64,000 bases of DNA from UBA2588 sp002339805 (GCA_045562555.1 JBJKVO010000002.1:124001-188000), one strand, 5' to 3'; shown: positions 53,565 through 62,966, counted from the first letter of the stretch. Notes: a model not told the origin generated them from the letters alone. Numbers and translations: made by a program.

Positions 53565-54286
53565 TAAGTAATTACGAAATACCCCGCAAAAAATAATAGC
53601 ACTAAATTTATGAATACGGTAAAAGTCTTATCTGGTACCTTATGGAGTATTTTGTTTCCTATATAGGACGCTACAATGCTAATTAAACCTATAGCGGTAC
53701 CCATATAAACAATGTCCATAGTGATGTAATCGTTGACTACTAGCACTCCCAGTTTAGGTACATTGAGCAACGCTGTTGCAAATGCAAACGTGCCAATGAA
53801 AGCGTGCTTGCTTAGCCCGTAATTAATGAAAAATGCAGCAGCAAAAGGGCCAGGTATCCCAATAAGGCCTGAAATGAATGCCGTAGTACCTCCCAAGGGT
53901 ATGAATCCCCATATTTTAATTTTGAAGGTTTTTAGTCCCGGCAAATACTTACTGACTACGATTAAGAATAGGAATCCACCAAGAAATTTACGAATGAGGT
54001 CAGGATCTAATGAGACAAACAGACTGGTACCAATTATTGCCATAGGTATTGAACCTATCAGGAAGTATATATTTACTTGCCAATCAATGTGTCTCCTATT
54101 AATGAGAGCTCTGGAAATACTTGAATATAAAGCATAAAAACACAACACTGGGAGTGCAGCCTGAGGCCCCAAAAATAAGGTTAGTATTGGCAAAATGATA
54201 ATGCCTCCACCAAAACCTGCAATACCAGCGAAGGTGGAGCCCAGGAGAGCCACTACTAAAATCAAAGTTATATTTAACAGTTCCAT
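53564..54286 (-). CDS. TauE/SafE-family permease, copy 2 of 3
   Basis: A 240-aa paralogue of the flanking permeases, with FAGIAGFGGGIIILPILTLFLGPQAA and FISGLIGIPGPFAAAFFINYG. It is the most divergent of the three in the middle and C-terminal half, e.g. SKHAFIGTFAFATALLNVPKLG, and likely has a different substrate or forms heteromers. It ends 1 base into the start of copy 1 and begins 1 bp after the end of copy 3. Confidence 0.9.
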   Translation of the reverse strand: MELLNITLILVVALLGSTFAGIAGFGGGIIILPILTLFLGPQAALPVLCFYALYSSISRALINRRHIDWQVNIYFLIGSIPMAIIGTSLFVSLDPDLIRKFLGGFLFLIVVSKYLPGLKTFKIKIWGFIPLGGTTAFISGLIGIPGPFAAAFFINYGLSKHAFIGTFAFATALLNVPKLGVLVVNDYITMDIVYMGTAIGLISIVASYIGNKILHKVPDKTFTVFINLVLLFFAGYFVIT

Positions 54287-54287
54287 T

Positions 54288-55010
54288 TCACTTGACTAAA
54301 AAGAACACTGCGAATGCGATCAGGATTAGGTTTATGAAAATATTAAAATATTTATCCGGTAATTTCCCAAGCAATTTGGAGCCAACGTAAGCAGCAGGAA
54401 TACTGATTATTCCTAATCCTATACTTAAATAGATAATTTGCAGATTTATAAATCCGTCCCAAGCAAATACTGCTAATTGAGGGATCCTAAGAATTGCCAT
54501 AGCTATAGCAAAAGTACCAATATAAGCCATTTTCTGTAGGCCATAATTTATAAAAAACATAGCAGAGAAAGGCCCCGGCACTCCTACGAGTCCAGCTATG
54601 AACGCAGTCACGCTTCCTACCGGAATAAATCCCCAAAGCGGTGTCCTGAATTTGTTGGCAAAGGGGAGCTTTTTACTAGCTAATAAAAGAAGCATGAACA
54701 CGCCTAACATTCTCTCGATCGTAACCTGATCTAGGGCGACGAAAATTTTAGTACCTATGATGATGAGAGGTATTGCTCCGATTAGGAAAAAAAAATTAAC
54801 CTTCCAGTCAATATGAGCTCTGTTTATCCACGCCCGAGCAGCTGTCGCAAAAATGCTTCCAAAGCATATAATGGGGAGAGCAGCATGTGGCCCGATCAGC
54901 ACGGTTAATGTGGGCATCAGAACTATTCCTCCGCCGAATCCGGCTACTCCAGCGAAAGAGTAGCCTACTAACCCAACGATCAAAATTATGATGATGTCTA
55001 ATGTTGCCAT
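54288..55010 (-). CDS. TauE/SafE-family permease, copy 3 of 3
   Basis: A 240-aa permease with FAGVAGFGGGIVLMPTLTVLIGPHAA and FIAGLVGVPGPFSAMFFINYG, closer to copy 1 than to copy 2. It is the first of the three to be transcribed, 10 bp after the enolase-superfamily dehydratase gene, so the permeases may carry that enzyme's acidic substrate or a sulfonated product. The link is positional only. Confidence 0.9.
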   Translation of the reverse strand: MATLDIIIILIVGLVGYSFAGVAGFGGGIVLMPTLTVLIGPHAALPIICFGSIFATAARAWINRAHIDWKVNFFFLIGAIPLIIIGTKIFVALDQVTIERMLGVFMLLLLASKKLPFANKFRTPLWGFIPVGSVTAFIAGLVGVPGPFSAMFFINYGLQKMAYIGTFAIAMAILRIPQLAVFAWDGFINLQIIYLSIGLGIISIPAAYVGSKLLGKLPDKYFNIFINLILIAFAVFFLVK

Positions 55011-55020
55011 AGGGTAAATA

Positions 55021-56121
55021 CTATGAAGCGATAGCTACCAAATTCCTGTTAACGAGTTCCCAGTCTATCTCGTATCCTAGTCCAGGTTCGGTAGGTGCCA
55101 AAACCATACCGTTACTGTTGACCTCAACATCTTGGATCAATCCGTATTTATTTGCCCCTGTTGAAGGAAACACCTCATAAAAATCAGTGTTGGGTGTAGC
55201 CATAATCACATGTAGATTAGCAACGTTATTTAGTGAATTTCCTCCATGATGTAATTCGCATTTCATTCTAAACCCATCTGCAAGATGAGTGAGTTTGATA
55301 AGTGGAGTTATTCCTCCTGTTACAGCCACATCTCCCCTAAGGATGTCTGTGGCATTATTTGTGATCCAAGGTGGGACTCCATAAAATCTGCCAGGAGTAT
55401 ATTCAGTTGACATAATAGGAATATCAAGTTTTTGGTTTAGTTTTACATAATTGTAGAGATCTTCTTCCACTAGAGGGTCTTCGTACCAGTAGTAGTTTAA
55501 CTCCTCAATGGCTCTACCTACTCTTACAGCATCTTCGTAATAGTAAGACCACATGCAATCCAACATTAATATCATATCTGGACCTACAGCGTCTCTTACT
55601 TGTCTGGAAATTTCAATATCTGCTAATGGATCACCTTGGGGATGTATTTTGTAGGCACTCCAACCCATCTCTTGGAATTTTAAAGCTTCTTGAATATAGG
55701 TGTCTACGTCTGGATAAGTGGGTGAGCTAGCATAGGCTGGAATTTGATGCCTGGCCGTACCAAGAAGTCTATGAATAGGTAAATTTGCACGCTTGCCGGC
55801 GATGTCCCATAGAGCAATATCAACAGCACCTATGACATCGGTTCTAATATTTCGATTTTGCCTCCACATTTGCCCCCAAATTCGGTGTATATCAAGAGGA
55901 TCCGTGCCAAGTAACATGGGTTTCACAAATTCTATCAGAGTGCCAGCCATAGTGTCCCCACCGAGTCGTGACGACCCTAAGAATCCATAACCATCGAACC
56001 CTTCGTCAGTTTTGATCGTAACTATGCCTAGCTGTTTATCTCCCCCGAAAGAACTGGTTCCAGATCCCCATCGAGGGGTTTCCCATTTTGTTAAGGTTAC
56101 AGTCACATCTATAATTTTCAT
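55021..56121 (-). CDS. Mandelate racemase/muconate-lactonizing enzyme-like dehydratase (enolase superfamily)
   Basis: A 366-aa enolase-superfamily protein. The catalytic KxH motif is K158-I-H160 (AYKIHPQ); metal ligands are Asp188 (LDCMW), Glu214 (YEDP) and Glu240 (STEY); GDVAVTGGIT and CELHHGGNS (candidate catalytic His) follow. KxH at this place is typical of acid-sugar dehydratases and racemases of the mandelate racemase group. The family is expanded in SAR202-type bacteria. It is between an EamA carrier gene and three TauE/SafE genes on the same strand, suggesting a catabolic operon for a sugar acid or related anion. Confidence 0.9.
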   Translation of the reverse strand: MKIIDVTVTLTKWETPRWGSGTSSFGGDKQLGIVTIKTDEGFDGYGFLGSSRLGGDTMAGTLIEFVKPMLLGTDPLDIHRIWGQMWRQNRNIRTDVIGAVDIALWDIAGKRANLPIHRLLGTARHQIPAYASSPTYPDVDTYIQEALKFQEMGWSAYKIHPQGDPLADIEISRQVRDAVGPDMILMLDCMWSYYYEDAVRVGRAIEELNYYWYEDPLVEEDLYNYVKLNQKLDIPIMSTEYTPGRFYGVPPWITNNATDILRGDVAVTGGITPLIKLTHLADGFRMKCELHHGGNSLNNVANLHVIMATPNTDFYEVFPSTGANKYGLIQDVEVNSNGMVLAPTEPGLGYEIDWELVNRNLVAIAS

Positions 56122-56134
56122 GCTTACTCCTACG

Positions 56135-57028
56135 TTAAATAGATAATACAGCTATCCCAACTGTGATAGCTGCGATAGAACTTGATTTCGCAGCTAGTGT
56201 TTTAGCGTCCAATTTTTCGTCCAGCAATTTCACAAAGGGCAAACTGAATAATGTTACAAATGCGAAAACAAATACTGGGCGTGAAGCTGTTGCAGTAGAA
56301 ACTATAGTAATTGCCCCCATATTTGTAGCTAGTACCTGTAGTATAACAGCCACTGGTGCTAACACAAATTCAGAAAGTAATAATAGCGTTAAGGCTAATT
56401 TATTGTTGAGTGATTTAAACAGCTCGATGGGTGTTTTGGGCTTACAGAACGCAAATAATACAAATGCCATTCCTAAATTTCTAAATACATAAACACTTTC
56501 TACTGATTCTGAATCGAGAGCCCATTTCCCCGTGATGTGTGCCAGTGCCATGAAAAAGCTTGCTAGAATTAGAATCGGGAGAGCTTTGTTGACTTTAAAG
56601 ATCGTTTTGAAGGATAAATTATTTATAGATATAGCATAGGCGCCCATTACAACTATGCCCATCGCGACAAACTGAATAGTGGTTAGCCGTTCTCCAAGAA
56701 ACGGAATTGCGATTATAGTTACGAATACAGGGAAAGTGTGAACTATGGCACTTACTCTCGATGCTTCTTCGATTTTGTACCCATAAAATTGGATGCCTAG
56801 TGTACCTCCCCAACAGAACCCAGAGACGATTGCTATAAGCCTATGTTGATTTAATGAAAATCCTATGTCCATTAGAAAGAAGGTGACGATAGCAAAAATA
56901 GCAAGGGAGATCCCTACTGCACAGCAGAAACAGTTAAAGTTAGGGACTGTTTTTGAAATTAATCTTTTGTCTATGGCAGATACCAGGCCAAAAAGTGCTG
57001 CGCTTAATGTTGCAAATAAAATTTCCAT
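56135..57028 (-). CDS. EamA/DMT-superfamily transporter
   Basis: A 297-aa protein with about ten transmembrane segments in two EamA repeats. ISLAIFAIVTFFL lies in the first half, and FLGERLTTIQFVAMGIVVMGAYAI marks the end of the first EamA half. Drug/metabolite transporters of this type move small organic solutes or metabolites. It is the first gene of the strand block ending with the three permeases, 13 bp before the dehydratase gene. Confidence 0.85.
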   Translation of the reverse strand: MEILFATLSAALFGLVSAIDKRLISKTVPNFNCFCCAVGISLAIFAIVTFFLMDIGFSLNQHRLIAIVSGFCWGGTLGIQFYGYKIEEASRVSAIVHTFPVFVTIIAIPFLGERLTTIQFVAMGIVVMGAYAISINNLSFKTIFKVNKALPILILASFFMALAHITGKWALDSESVESVYVFRNLGMAFVLFAFCKPKTPIELFKSLNNKLALTLLLLSEFVLAPVAVILQVLATNMGAITIVSTATASRPVFVFAFVTLFSLPFVKLLDEKLDAKTLAAKSSSIAAITVGIAVLSI

Positions 57029-57118
57029 ACGTGAGACGCCATTCTAATTCATAAAAGGCCTTTCCGATAGAGTATTTTTTCAATATGATATAGCATGATT
57101 AAAAGTAATTAGAGGGAA

Positions 57119-57538
57119 ATGATGGATTCAGAAAAAACATTATTAGATTGGGAAGCGCTACGAGTAGGGGAAACTTTCGATAGGTACGAATATGTCTTGA
57201 CTCAGGAAATGATTGATAAGTTTAGATTAGGAGTTATGGATGAAGAAGCGAGTTTCCCTACGATCGCGCACAAAGTAGATGTCAAGCAATACAATAAAAA
57301 ATATACGGATAATGGTTCTGTAAATGCTAGATGTGCGTTCCATTGCTATAACGCCCCTGTAGCCGGAAGAAAAATTGTAGTGACCGCATGGATTGCTGAT
57401 AAATATTTGAGGCGTGGAAAGAATTATATAGTTACGGAGGCTGTTTCCGTTGATGAAACAGGAATGTTGATAGATAGAGTAATCACGCATGAACTAAAAC
57501 AACCGTCGGAGGTAGGTAAAAAATGGGAAGGGAAATAA
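57119..57538 (+). CDS. MaoC-like/hot-dog dehydratase half (N-terminal type)
   Basis: A 139-aa hot-dog-fold protein resembling the N-terminal FAS1-type MaoC half (ALRVGETFDRYEYVLTQEMI at the start, then ARCAFHCYNAPVAGRKIVV and VTAWIADKYLRRGKNYIV). Single-hot-dog MaoC proteins commonly form two-subunit (R)-specific enoyl-CoA hydratases in which one subunit keeps the catalytic Asp/His. It overlaps the next MaoC-like gene by 16 bp, supporting such a pair. The HxD motif of active MaoC is not evident here. Confidence 0.7.
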   Translation: MMDSEKTLLDWEALRVGETFDRYEYVLTQEMIDKFRLGVMDEEASFPTIAHKVDVKQYNKKYTDNGSVNARCAFHCYNAPVAGRKIVVTAWIADKYLRRGKNYIVTEAVSVDETGMLIDRVITHELKQPSEVGKKWEGK

Positions 57539-57974
57539 AAACGTTTACTATCGGTGATGAGATACCGTCTCTCATCAAGAATATGACTCAAGAAGCGATT
57601 AACCTTTTTGAAGGGAGTTCTGGAGATACTGGTCCTTCGCAATTCACGGATGAAGAAACTGCTAAAGGAGTGTTAGGTACTAGTGGTACTGTGGCCTCTG
57701 GACGGATGTCTTTGACGTTCGCTATAGAGATGCTTCGACGATATTTTGGTCCAGATGTGTACAATCAAAGGGGCACAATGGATTTGCGTTTTCTACGTCC
57801 TGTTAGACCCGGTGATTCCATTACTTTCAGCGGGGTTATCTCATCAGTTGTGAGAGGGAAGCTAATGGATCCAGAGTTCAAATAGAGATAACTGCTACTA
57901 ACCAAAAAGGTGATACGACAGCTGTTGGTCAAGGTGGAGCTATAGTGCCTAATGCATATCTTCCTGAGGAATAA
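57523..57974 (+). pseudogene. MaoC-like dehydratase with a late frameshift
   Basis: Residues 1-110 read GREIKTFTIGDEIPSL, then GPSQFTDEETAKGVLGTSGTVASG and LRFLRPVRPGDSITFSGVISSVVRG, a typical MaoC-domain profile. The frame then ends early at 57885. The -1 (or +2) frame just beyond 57850 continues with RVQIEITATNQKGDTT and AIVPNAYLPEE, the expected C-terminal strand and tail, and stops at 57974. One lost base (or two gained) around 57850-57880 explains it. A truncated 120-aa product would still be made. The reconstructed end overlaps the convergent MFS gene by 26 bp. Confidence 0.75.
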
Positions 57975-59172
57975 TTGCTTCTTTTCTAATAAGGATCACT
58001 GATCCGAACATAGATAGGACGTTAGCCAGTACTCCTAGCGAGAATGCCCATTTTAGTGTTCCTGTGTAGTCTGCAGATAGTCCGGAGATCAACGGTGAGA
58101 AAGAACTCCCTAAGGAAGCCCCAGTCGCCATCAGACCGAATGCTGCAGGGGCGAACCTAACGGGCACGAAGTCTCCTGCTGAGGCAGCGCATATCACATA
58201 GCTTGATCTAAGGGTCAATCCCATTATTGTATAAGCTAGAATGAATGAGATGAGTGATGGGAATAGCCATAGTAATATAAATGCTATAAGTTGAACTATG
58301 AAGCTTAGGAGGAAAGCTTTGCCTCTTCCTAAATAATCAGAGATGCTACCCCAGAGCACGCCGCTTCCAATACTAATGACTCCAGACATAATCGCAAGAT
58401 TACTAATCAGTATGATACTAATATCAAATTCGTTAGATAAGTATAAGCCACTGAATGCTGCAAAGATTGATGTAGCCCATCCTGACCAAAAGGCGAGATA
58501 AGCTAATAACCAAACTGGTCCATTTTTAAAAACTTCCAGAGGCCAAGTTTTTTGAGTAGAGGTTGTTGTAGATGTTTTGGTTTTAGAAGGATCGTAAAGA
58601 ATGGCATAAGAAGCTATTGCTACAAGCAGGGAAATGAATCCAAAAGAAAACCACATTGTTCGCCAAGCTTCATTTCCGACCGCCGCAATTAGGAAAGGTA
58701 AGATCACCCCTGGGACAGTAAACGCTAATCCCGTTCCAGAAGAAGCAACTCCTGCGACCAATCCTCTGTCTTTAGGATTGAACCAGGAAGATAAAAGTCC
58801 CATGACAGGAGAAATAGATCCTCCTGTACCAATACCCATAGCAACCATTGCTATAGCAATGACAATATAGTTCGGTGCGAATGCGATCAATATCATTGAT
58901 AACGCAGCTAACATAACGTTGGAGCCGGTTATAAGCTTGGGTCCGAATTTAGCAGAAAGCGTTCCAAAGAATAAATTTGAAACCATTCTAGTAGCCCATC
59001 CTATGGTCATCAAAGCGCCAGCTTGGGTGTATGAGATATCTAGGGACTCTTGCATTAACGGGATTGTTATATTGTACCCAAATTGAAAAAACCCTTGTAC
59101 GAAATTGACGAACAAGGCAACTATTAATATAAGAAGTGCGTAGCTTCTAAACCATTGGGGCAGTATTGGCAT
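57949..59172 (-). CDS. MFS transporter (oxalate/formate antiporter-like)
   Basis: A 407-aa MFS protein with about twelve hydrophobic segments. GYNITIPLMQESLDISYTQAG, FGTLSAKFGPKLITGSN, GSISPVMGLLSSWFNPKDRGL and LWGSISDYLGRGKAFLLSF are typical of the oxalate:formate antiporter/monocarboxylate group. It probably moves a carboxylate in or out. Convergent with the MaoC pair. Confidence 0.86.
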   Translation of the reverse strand: MPILPQWFRSYALLILIVALFVNFVQGFFQFGYNITIPLMQESLDISYTQAGALMTIGWATRMVSNLFFGTLSAKFGPKLITGSNVMLAALSMILIAFAPNYIVIAIAMVAMGIGTGGSISPVMGLLSSWFNPKDRGLVAGVASSGTGLAFTVPGVILPFLIAAVGNEAWRTMWFSFGFISLLVAIASYAILYDPSKTKTSTTTSTQKTWPLEVFKNGPVWLLAYLAFWSGWATSIFAAFSGLYLSNEFDISIILISNLAIMSGVISIGSGVLWGSISDYLGRGKAFLLSFIVQLIAFILLWLFPSLISFILAYTIMGLTLRSSYVICAASAGDFVPVRFAPAAFGLMATGASLGSSFSPLISGLSADYTGTLKWAFSLGVLANVLSMFGSVILIRKEAIIPQEDMH

Positions 59173-59241
59173 GTGTTGATTACCTCAATCTTTGAGCATC
59201 AAGGAGGTATAATACACTATAAATTCATTGGAGATAATAAG

Positions 59242-59496
59242 GTGAGTACATACATCGTTATGGCATGCATGAAAGGAGAATTCGTATCACGAGACGGGAA
59301 TGTATATGATAATTTCCAGATGTTGGGATATGTCGAATCGGTTTCCGCCGAAGATGCTGTAACAGATTTTATATCTCAACCTCAATTTCCAATTGTATGG
59401 AATGATGTTGAATACATGTGGTCAGAATCTCTTGCCGAAGAGGATTCTAACGGGCATTATGGGGAATACAGCAAGATTTACCTAAGCCGTAAGTAA
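59242..59496 (+). CDS. Hypothetical small protein
   Basis: An 84-aa protein from GTG 59242, which has GGAG 8 nt upstream; a TATAAT box lies about 30 bp before it. A longer frame from 59155 would overlap the divergent MFS gene start and has no ribosome site. The product (VSTYIVMACMKGEFVS...) is acidic, with an alternating strand pattern and WNDVEYMWSESLAEED near the end. No family recognised and no cysteine ribbon or membrane segment. Confidence 0.55.
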   Translation: MSTYIVMACMKGEFVSRDGNVYDNFQMLGYVESVSAEDAVTDFISQPQFPIVWNDVEYMWSESLAEEDSNGHYGEYSKIYLSRK

Positions 59497-59527
59497 TCTA
59501 AGTTAACTATTGGTAAATTAAGCAAAT

Positions 59528-61414
59528 CTACTTAAAAAGTTTCTTAATAGCATCATAATGCTTTGAAGCCTCTGAATAGATAAATTCTCTATCATATTCC
59601 AAAATGAAACCTTCAATCTTTAGTGCGTTGAAGGCTTCTTTGATATTACTCAAATAGTCATCTTTTTTTGGTAAAGGTTCTGTAGATACGATGGTAGCTC
59701 CAATTGTTCCAATGATTTGGCCTTCACCTCCTATATTTTGATGTCTCAGATTCCAGCCAAGATGAATGCCCAAGGGTTTAGAAATTTCTGGAAGTGTGAT
59801 TCCTGAATATTCATTATATGAATCATTCACGGCAGGTACTAGAACAGGGAATGGGTCACCTAAGAATTTGGGCACGTTACGAATGTCATAGTCCTCTTCA
59901 CTAAATTCCATCTGAGAGATTTGTTTTATATGAACAGGATCAGGCACCAGCCCGGAAGCTTTATACTCTTCTTTAAGGTTCTCGTAGGGTATTAAGGTCC
60001 CTTGGTCTATTCTTGGTAACTTGTTAGCGGGAGGCGTTATATCACTCTCCACCCAGGCTGTTAAATGGAGGAATAAAGCTCTAAGAGCAGGACGATAATC
60101 TATGACATTAAAGTGATTTTCTGATTGTACTCCATTCCCGGCATCTTCCTTGGTAAACGGGAATTTCCCTGAAGAATGTTGGGTGCCAGAATAATAATAC
60201 ATCCTACAAGTCGGATCTGGATCCAGATCATTCTGTCCATCCGGCGTTGTATGAGACAAAGATGCATGTGCCCACCAATATTCAGACGCAGTGTTTACAA
60301 GGAAAAGTTTTGGTACTCCTCCTCTTTGGTATTGAGTTTCTAGCAAAGAATCTTGAGAACTACTTGAAGGAGTGGTTGCTGTAAATGGAGGTAAATTACT
60401 TGTGCTCTGTTTTATAGCAGATGAAGGCTGAGCAAATCTCTGATTGAACTCCCCTCTTCTTGCTCCTGCAGCGTGAGCTATGACCCCATCAAATACTACA
60501 TTGTTTTGAGTATCTAGATTGAGACCCAAGTAGATTAAATGCCTTAGGAATCTGCCGCTCTGAGAATGGCCAAAGCCGTAAACTGTATCGATTGGGGGGC
60601 ATTCTATTCCCTTAGCTCCGCATCTAAGAAATGACACCCAATCTCTAGTAGCCAGCAAGCCTATCCCATTGGCTATTGTATTAACAGAGGTATAAGTGAC
60701 CCTGTAAATTTTGCCTTGTTCAAAACCGGTCTCCAAAAATACGTAATTGGGGTCTGATACATACTGGTTGTCTTGTTCTTTACCAAAGCTCCAAGTCTCT
60801 CTATCAATGACTGTAGGCTTGGCATCTTCGTTTTCTTGAACAGTTAGTATAGCCGATACTTCATTGACATCATGAGCTGGTAATGGTGAGTGACCGCGTT
60901 CTGAGAGAAGGTGGTGCTTACTCAATTCGTTGGTTTGTATAGTCATTGTGATCAAACCTGCTATGGGAATCCCATTTTGCAAGGGCTGAGGTCCTTTTAT
61001 GGAGAGCAAGCCAGGGGAATCCGGAACATCGTGCTGCCAACCACACCACGTTAACGTGTACCCTTTTTCGAGCAGGAATTCGTTCCCCGGTTCCCATCCA
61101 GAAGAGGAGGTAGAGGCTTCGGGCGCGTTATTTAACATCTTAAGAATCAAATTCCTGCCTCTGTTTGGTACGTCCAAAACTAGTTTGTTGTTCCCACTGT
61201 CTGGTACCAGGATCTTTGCATCTGAAGAGAATCTTACTTTTGCGTCCGAGTCTTTACATAATGGCAGATCTGCAATGACTTGATGGGCATAATCATCTTG
61301 GTCTATTTCGAAGCTTACAACCAAATCTATTTCTGTATATGAACCTCCGCTTCCAAATTTACGTCCATTAGAGTAAGGAGCGGATTTAAGTATTGATATG
61401 TGTGATACCGGCAT
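59528..61414 (-). CDS. Large alpha/beta hydrolase domain protein
   Basis: A 628-aa protein of the large alpha/beta-hydrolase (Abhydrolase_10-like) family found in marine and soil bacteria. N-terminal beta-rich region, then GYTLTWCGWQHDVP, and the nucleophile elbow GFGHSQSGRFLRHLIYLG. FDGVIAHAAGARRGEFNQRFAQPS, DPDPTCRMYYYSGTQHSSG and HLTAWVESDITPP are family blocks. The substrate is unknown; there is no signal peptide. It lies just downstream of tRNA-Leu and tRNA-Arg on the same strand. Confidence 0.82.
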   Translation of the reverse strand: MPVSHISILKSAPYSNGRKFGSGGSYTEIDLVVSFEIDQDDYAHQVIADLPLCKDSDAKVRFSSDAKILVPDSGNNKLVLDVPNRGRNLILKMLNNAPEASTSSSGWEPGNEFLLEKGYTLTWCGWQHDVPDSPGLLSIKGPQPLQNGIPIAGLITMTIQTNELSKHHLLSERGHSPLPAHDVNEVSAILTVQENEDAKPTVIDRETWSFGKEQDNQYVSDPNYVFLETGFEQGKIYRVTYTSVNTIANGIGLLATRDWVSFLRCGAKGIECPPIDTVYGFGHSQSGRFLRHLIYLGLNLDTQNNVVFDGVIAHAAGARRGEFNQRFAQPSSAIKQSTSNLPPFTATTPSSSSQDSLLETQYQRGGVPKLFLVNTASEYWWAHASLSHTTPDGQNDLDPDPTCRMYYYSGTQHSSGKFPFTKEDAGNGVQSENHFNVIDYRPALRALFLHLTAWVESDITPPANKLPRIDQGTLIPYENLKEEYKASGLVPDPVHIKQISQMEFSEEDYDIRNVPKFLGDPFPVLVPAVNDSYNEYSGITLPEISKPLGIHLGWNLRHQNIGGEGQIIGTIGATIVSTEPLPKKDDYLSNIKEAFNALKIEGFILEYDREFIYSEASKHYDAIKKLFK

Positions 61415-61453
61415 TACTTCTCCTTTTTTGACACATGTCTAGGTATAAATAAG

Positions 61454-61529
61454 TGGCGCGCTTGGTGAGATTCGAACTCACGACTTCGTCCTCCGCAGGG
61501 ACGCGCTCTATCCACTGAGCTACAAGCGC
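61454..61529 (-). tRNA. tRNA-Arg (GCG)
   Basis: A 76-nt tRNA on the minus strand with encoded CCA. Acceptor GCGCTTG/CAAGCGC is perfect, discriminator G, D-arm GCTCAGTGGATAGAGC with the A20 of arginine tRNAs, anticodon loop CTGCGGA between CGTCC and GGACG (anticodon GCG, complement at 61494-61496), T arm GTGAGTTCGAATCTCAC. Most bacteria decode CGN with an ACG (inosine) tRNA, so GCG is notable. Confidence 0.92.
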
Positions 61530-61532
61530 ACA

Positions 61533-61618
61533 TGGTACCGAGGGAGGGATTCGAACCCACACATCCGTAAGGACACTGCGACCTGAACGCAGCGCGTCTA
61601 CCGTTTCGCCACCTCGGC
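61533..61618 (-). tRNA. tRNA-Leu (CAG)
   Basis: An 86-nt class II tRNA on the minus strand with encoded CCA. Acceptor GCCGAGG/CCTCGGT (G1-U72 wobble), anticodon loop TTCAGGT between CTGCG and CGCAG (anticodon CAG, complement at 61583-61585), a long variable arm TGTCCTTACGGATGT, and T arm GTGGGTTCGAATCCCTC. It is 3 bp upstream of tRNA-Arg, so the two are probably cotranscribed. Confidence 0.93.
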
Positions 61619-61715
61619 ATTTGGTACATATCATACCATGTGTACTATCAGTGGTTTGATGACTATCAGAGATTAATATGATTGTATTAGTCTACGGAGA
61701 GGTTATAAATAAATC

Positions 61716-62966
61716 TTAAGCACCCTGAGTTTGTAGTTTGGATTTACTCCAGAAGTAAAACCCAGTTATGACTACCAGCGTGACAAACCCAAACATGGCC
61801 ACAGCTAGTTGTGGGTTTAAGTACGAAGCGGTTAACCCAATTAGAAATCCCCCAACAGAAGTTGAGCCCCATGTCCATTGATGGATGCTCATAACTCGAC
61901 CCCTATAACGGTCATCAGTAGAAAATTGCACTATTGTGGAATTAACTGTCAGATACGCGAAACTTAAAGATCCTGTTAATCCAATAAGGACGTACCCGAT
62001 TGATATGCTGGAGTTGAGTCCAAATGCAATAATTGATAGCGAAAATAAAACGCCGGTGACTAGCATGATTCGCATACTATTCTTTGTATTTGCGAATTTG
62101 GCTAAGATGACCGTGCTCAGCATGCCTCCTATGCCTAATGATAGCAACATATTACTGTACACAGACACGTCTTTGACATATACCAACTTGGCGAAAGCGG
62201 GCAATAAAGTTTCAAACGACATTCCAAAGACGCCTGTGAAGATACCCATTAAGATCACGCCTAAGATACCCTTATTGAGTTTAAGATACTGAAGGCCCTG
62301 CTTTAGATCGGATACCGGGGAAGACGTGGTTTTCTGTGGTCTTGGAGTAGGTGACATAACATAAAATAGCAGGACTACTACTCCGTATGCTGCAGCAACC
62401 AGGTAAAATATGCTATCTATGCCGAAATTATCGACGAGTATTCCGAAAAAACCCGGTCCCAGGATGGCGGATCCGGAAATTGCCATTGAGTATAATACAA
62501 TCGCATTGACGATGGCGGGCCTAGGTACAAGGCCCGGTAACATAGCTGCTCTTGCAGGGATGTCGAATGCAAGCAGAACACCAGTAACGAACGATATAAC
62601 CAACAGAAGCATTGGTGTCATAGCTCCAACAGTGATTAATATTGCAGTTAGTAGACATAACGCGGCGATAATGAATCTTGTTATGATTAGGAGAACGCGG
62701 CGATTAACCCGGTCTGCTAGGACGCCACCCCAGATAGATAAAAACAAGATCGGCCCTAAGCTGCAGGCGGTTACCAGGCCCAACATGTATTCTTCGGGTG
62801 TAAGGCTATGCATTAACCAAAGCCTTCCGAACACCAGTGACCACATACCAATACATGAAAAGAGTCCTCCGAGCCAGAACAATCTATATTGAGGGTAATT
62901 AAAAGATGAGAGGGAGTCGAAAGATAATCCTAATACCCGTAGAGGGCCTGTTTTGGGTTCAGTCAT
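61716..62966 (-). CDS. MFS transporter (exporter-like)
   Basis: A 416-aa MFS protein with about twelve hydrophobic segments, starting NYPQYRLFWLGGLFSCIGMW and carrying WGGVLADRVNRRVLLIITR between TM2 and TM3, the layout of enterobactin-exporter/multidrug type MFS proteins (EntS/MFS_3). GRVMSIHQWTWGSTSVGGFLIG is near the end. It probably exports a hydrophobic or siderophore-like compound. It is monocistronic, with 120 bp of AT-rich, featureless DNA before its start. Confidence 0.85.
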   Translation of the reverse strand: MTEPKTGPLRVLGLSFDSLSSFNYPQYRLFWLGGLFSCIGMWSLVFGRLWLMHSLTPEEYMLGLVTACSLGPILFLSIWGGVLADRVNRRVLLIITRFIIAALCLLTAILITVGAMTPMLLLVISFVTGVLLAFDIPARAAMLPGLVPRPAIVNAIVLYSMAISGSAILGPGFFGILVDNFGIDSIFYLVAAAYGVVVLLFYVMSPTPRPQKTTSSPVSDLKQGLQYLKLNKGILGVILMGIFTGVFGMSFETLLPAFAKLVYVKDVSVYSNMLLSLGIGGMLSTVILAKFANTKNSMRIMLVTGVLFSLSIIAFGLNSSISIGYVLIGLTGSLSFAYLTVNSTIVQFSTDDRYRGRVMSIHQWTWGSTSVGGFLIGLTASYLNPQLAVAMFGFVTLVVITGFYFWSKSKLQTQGA

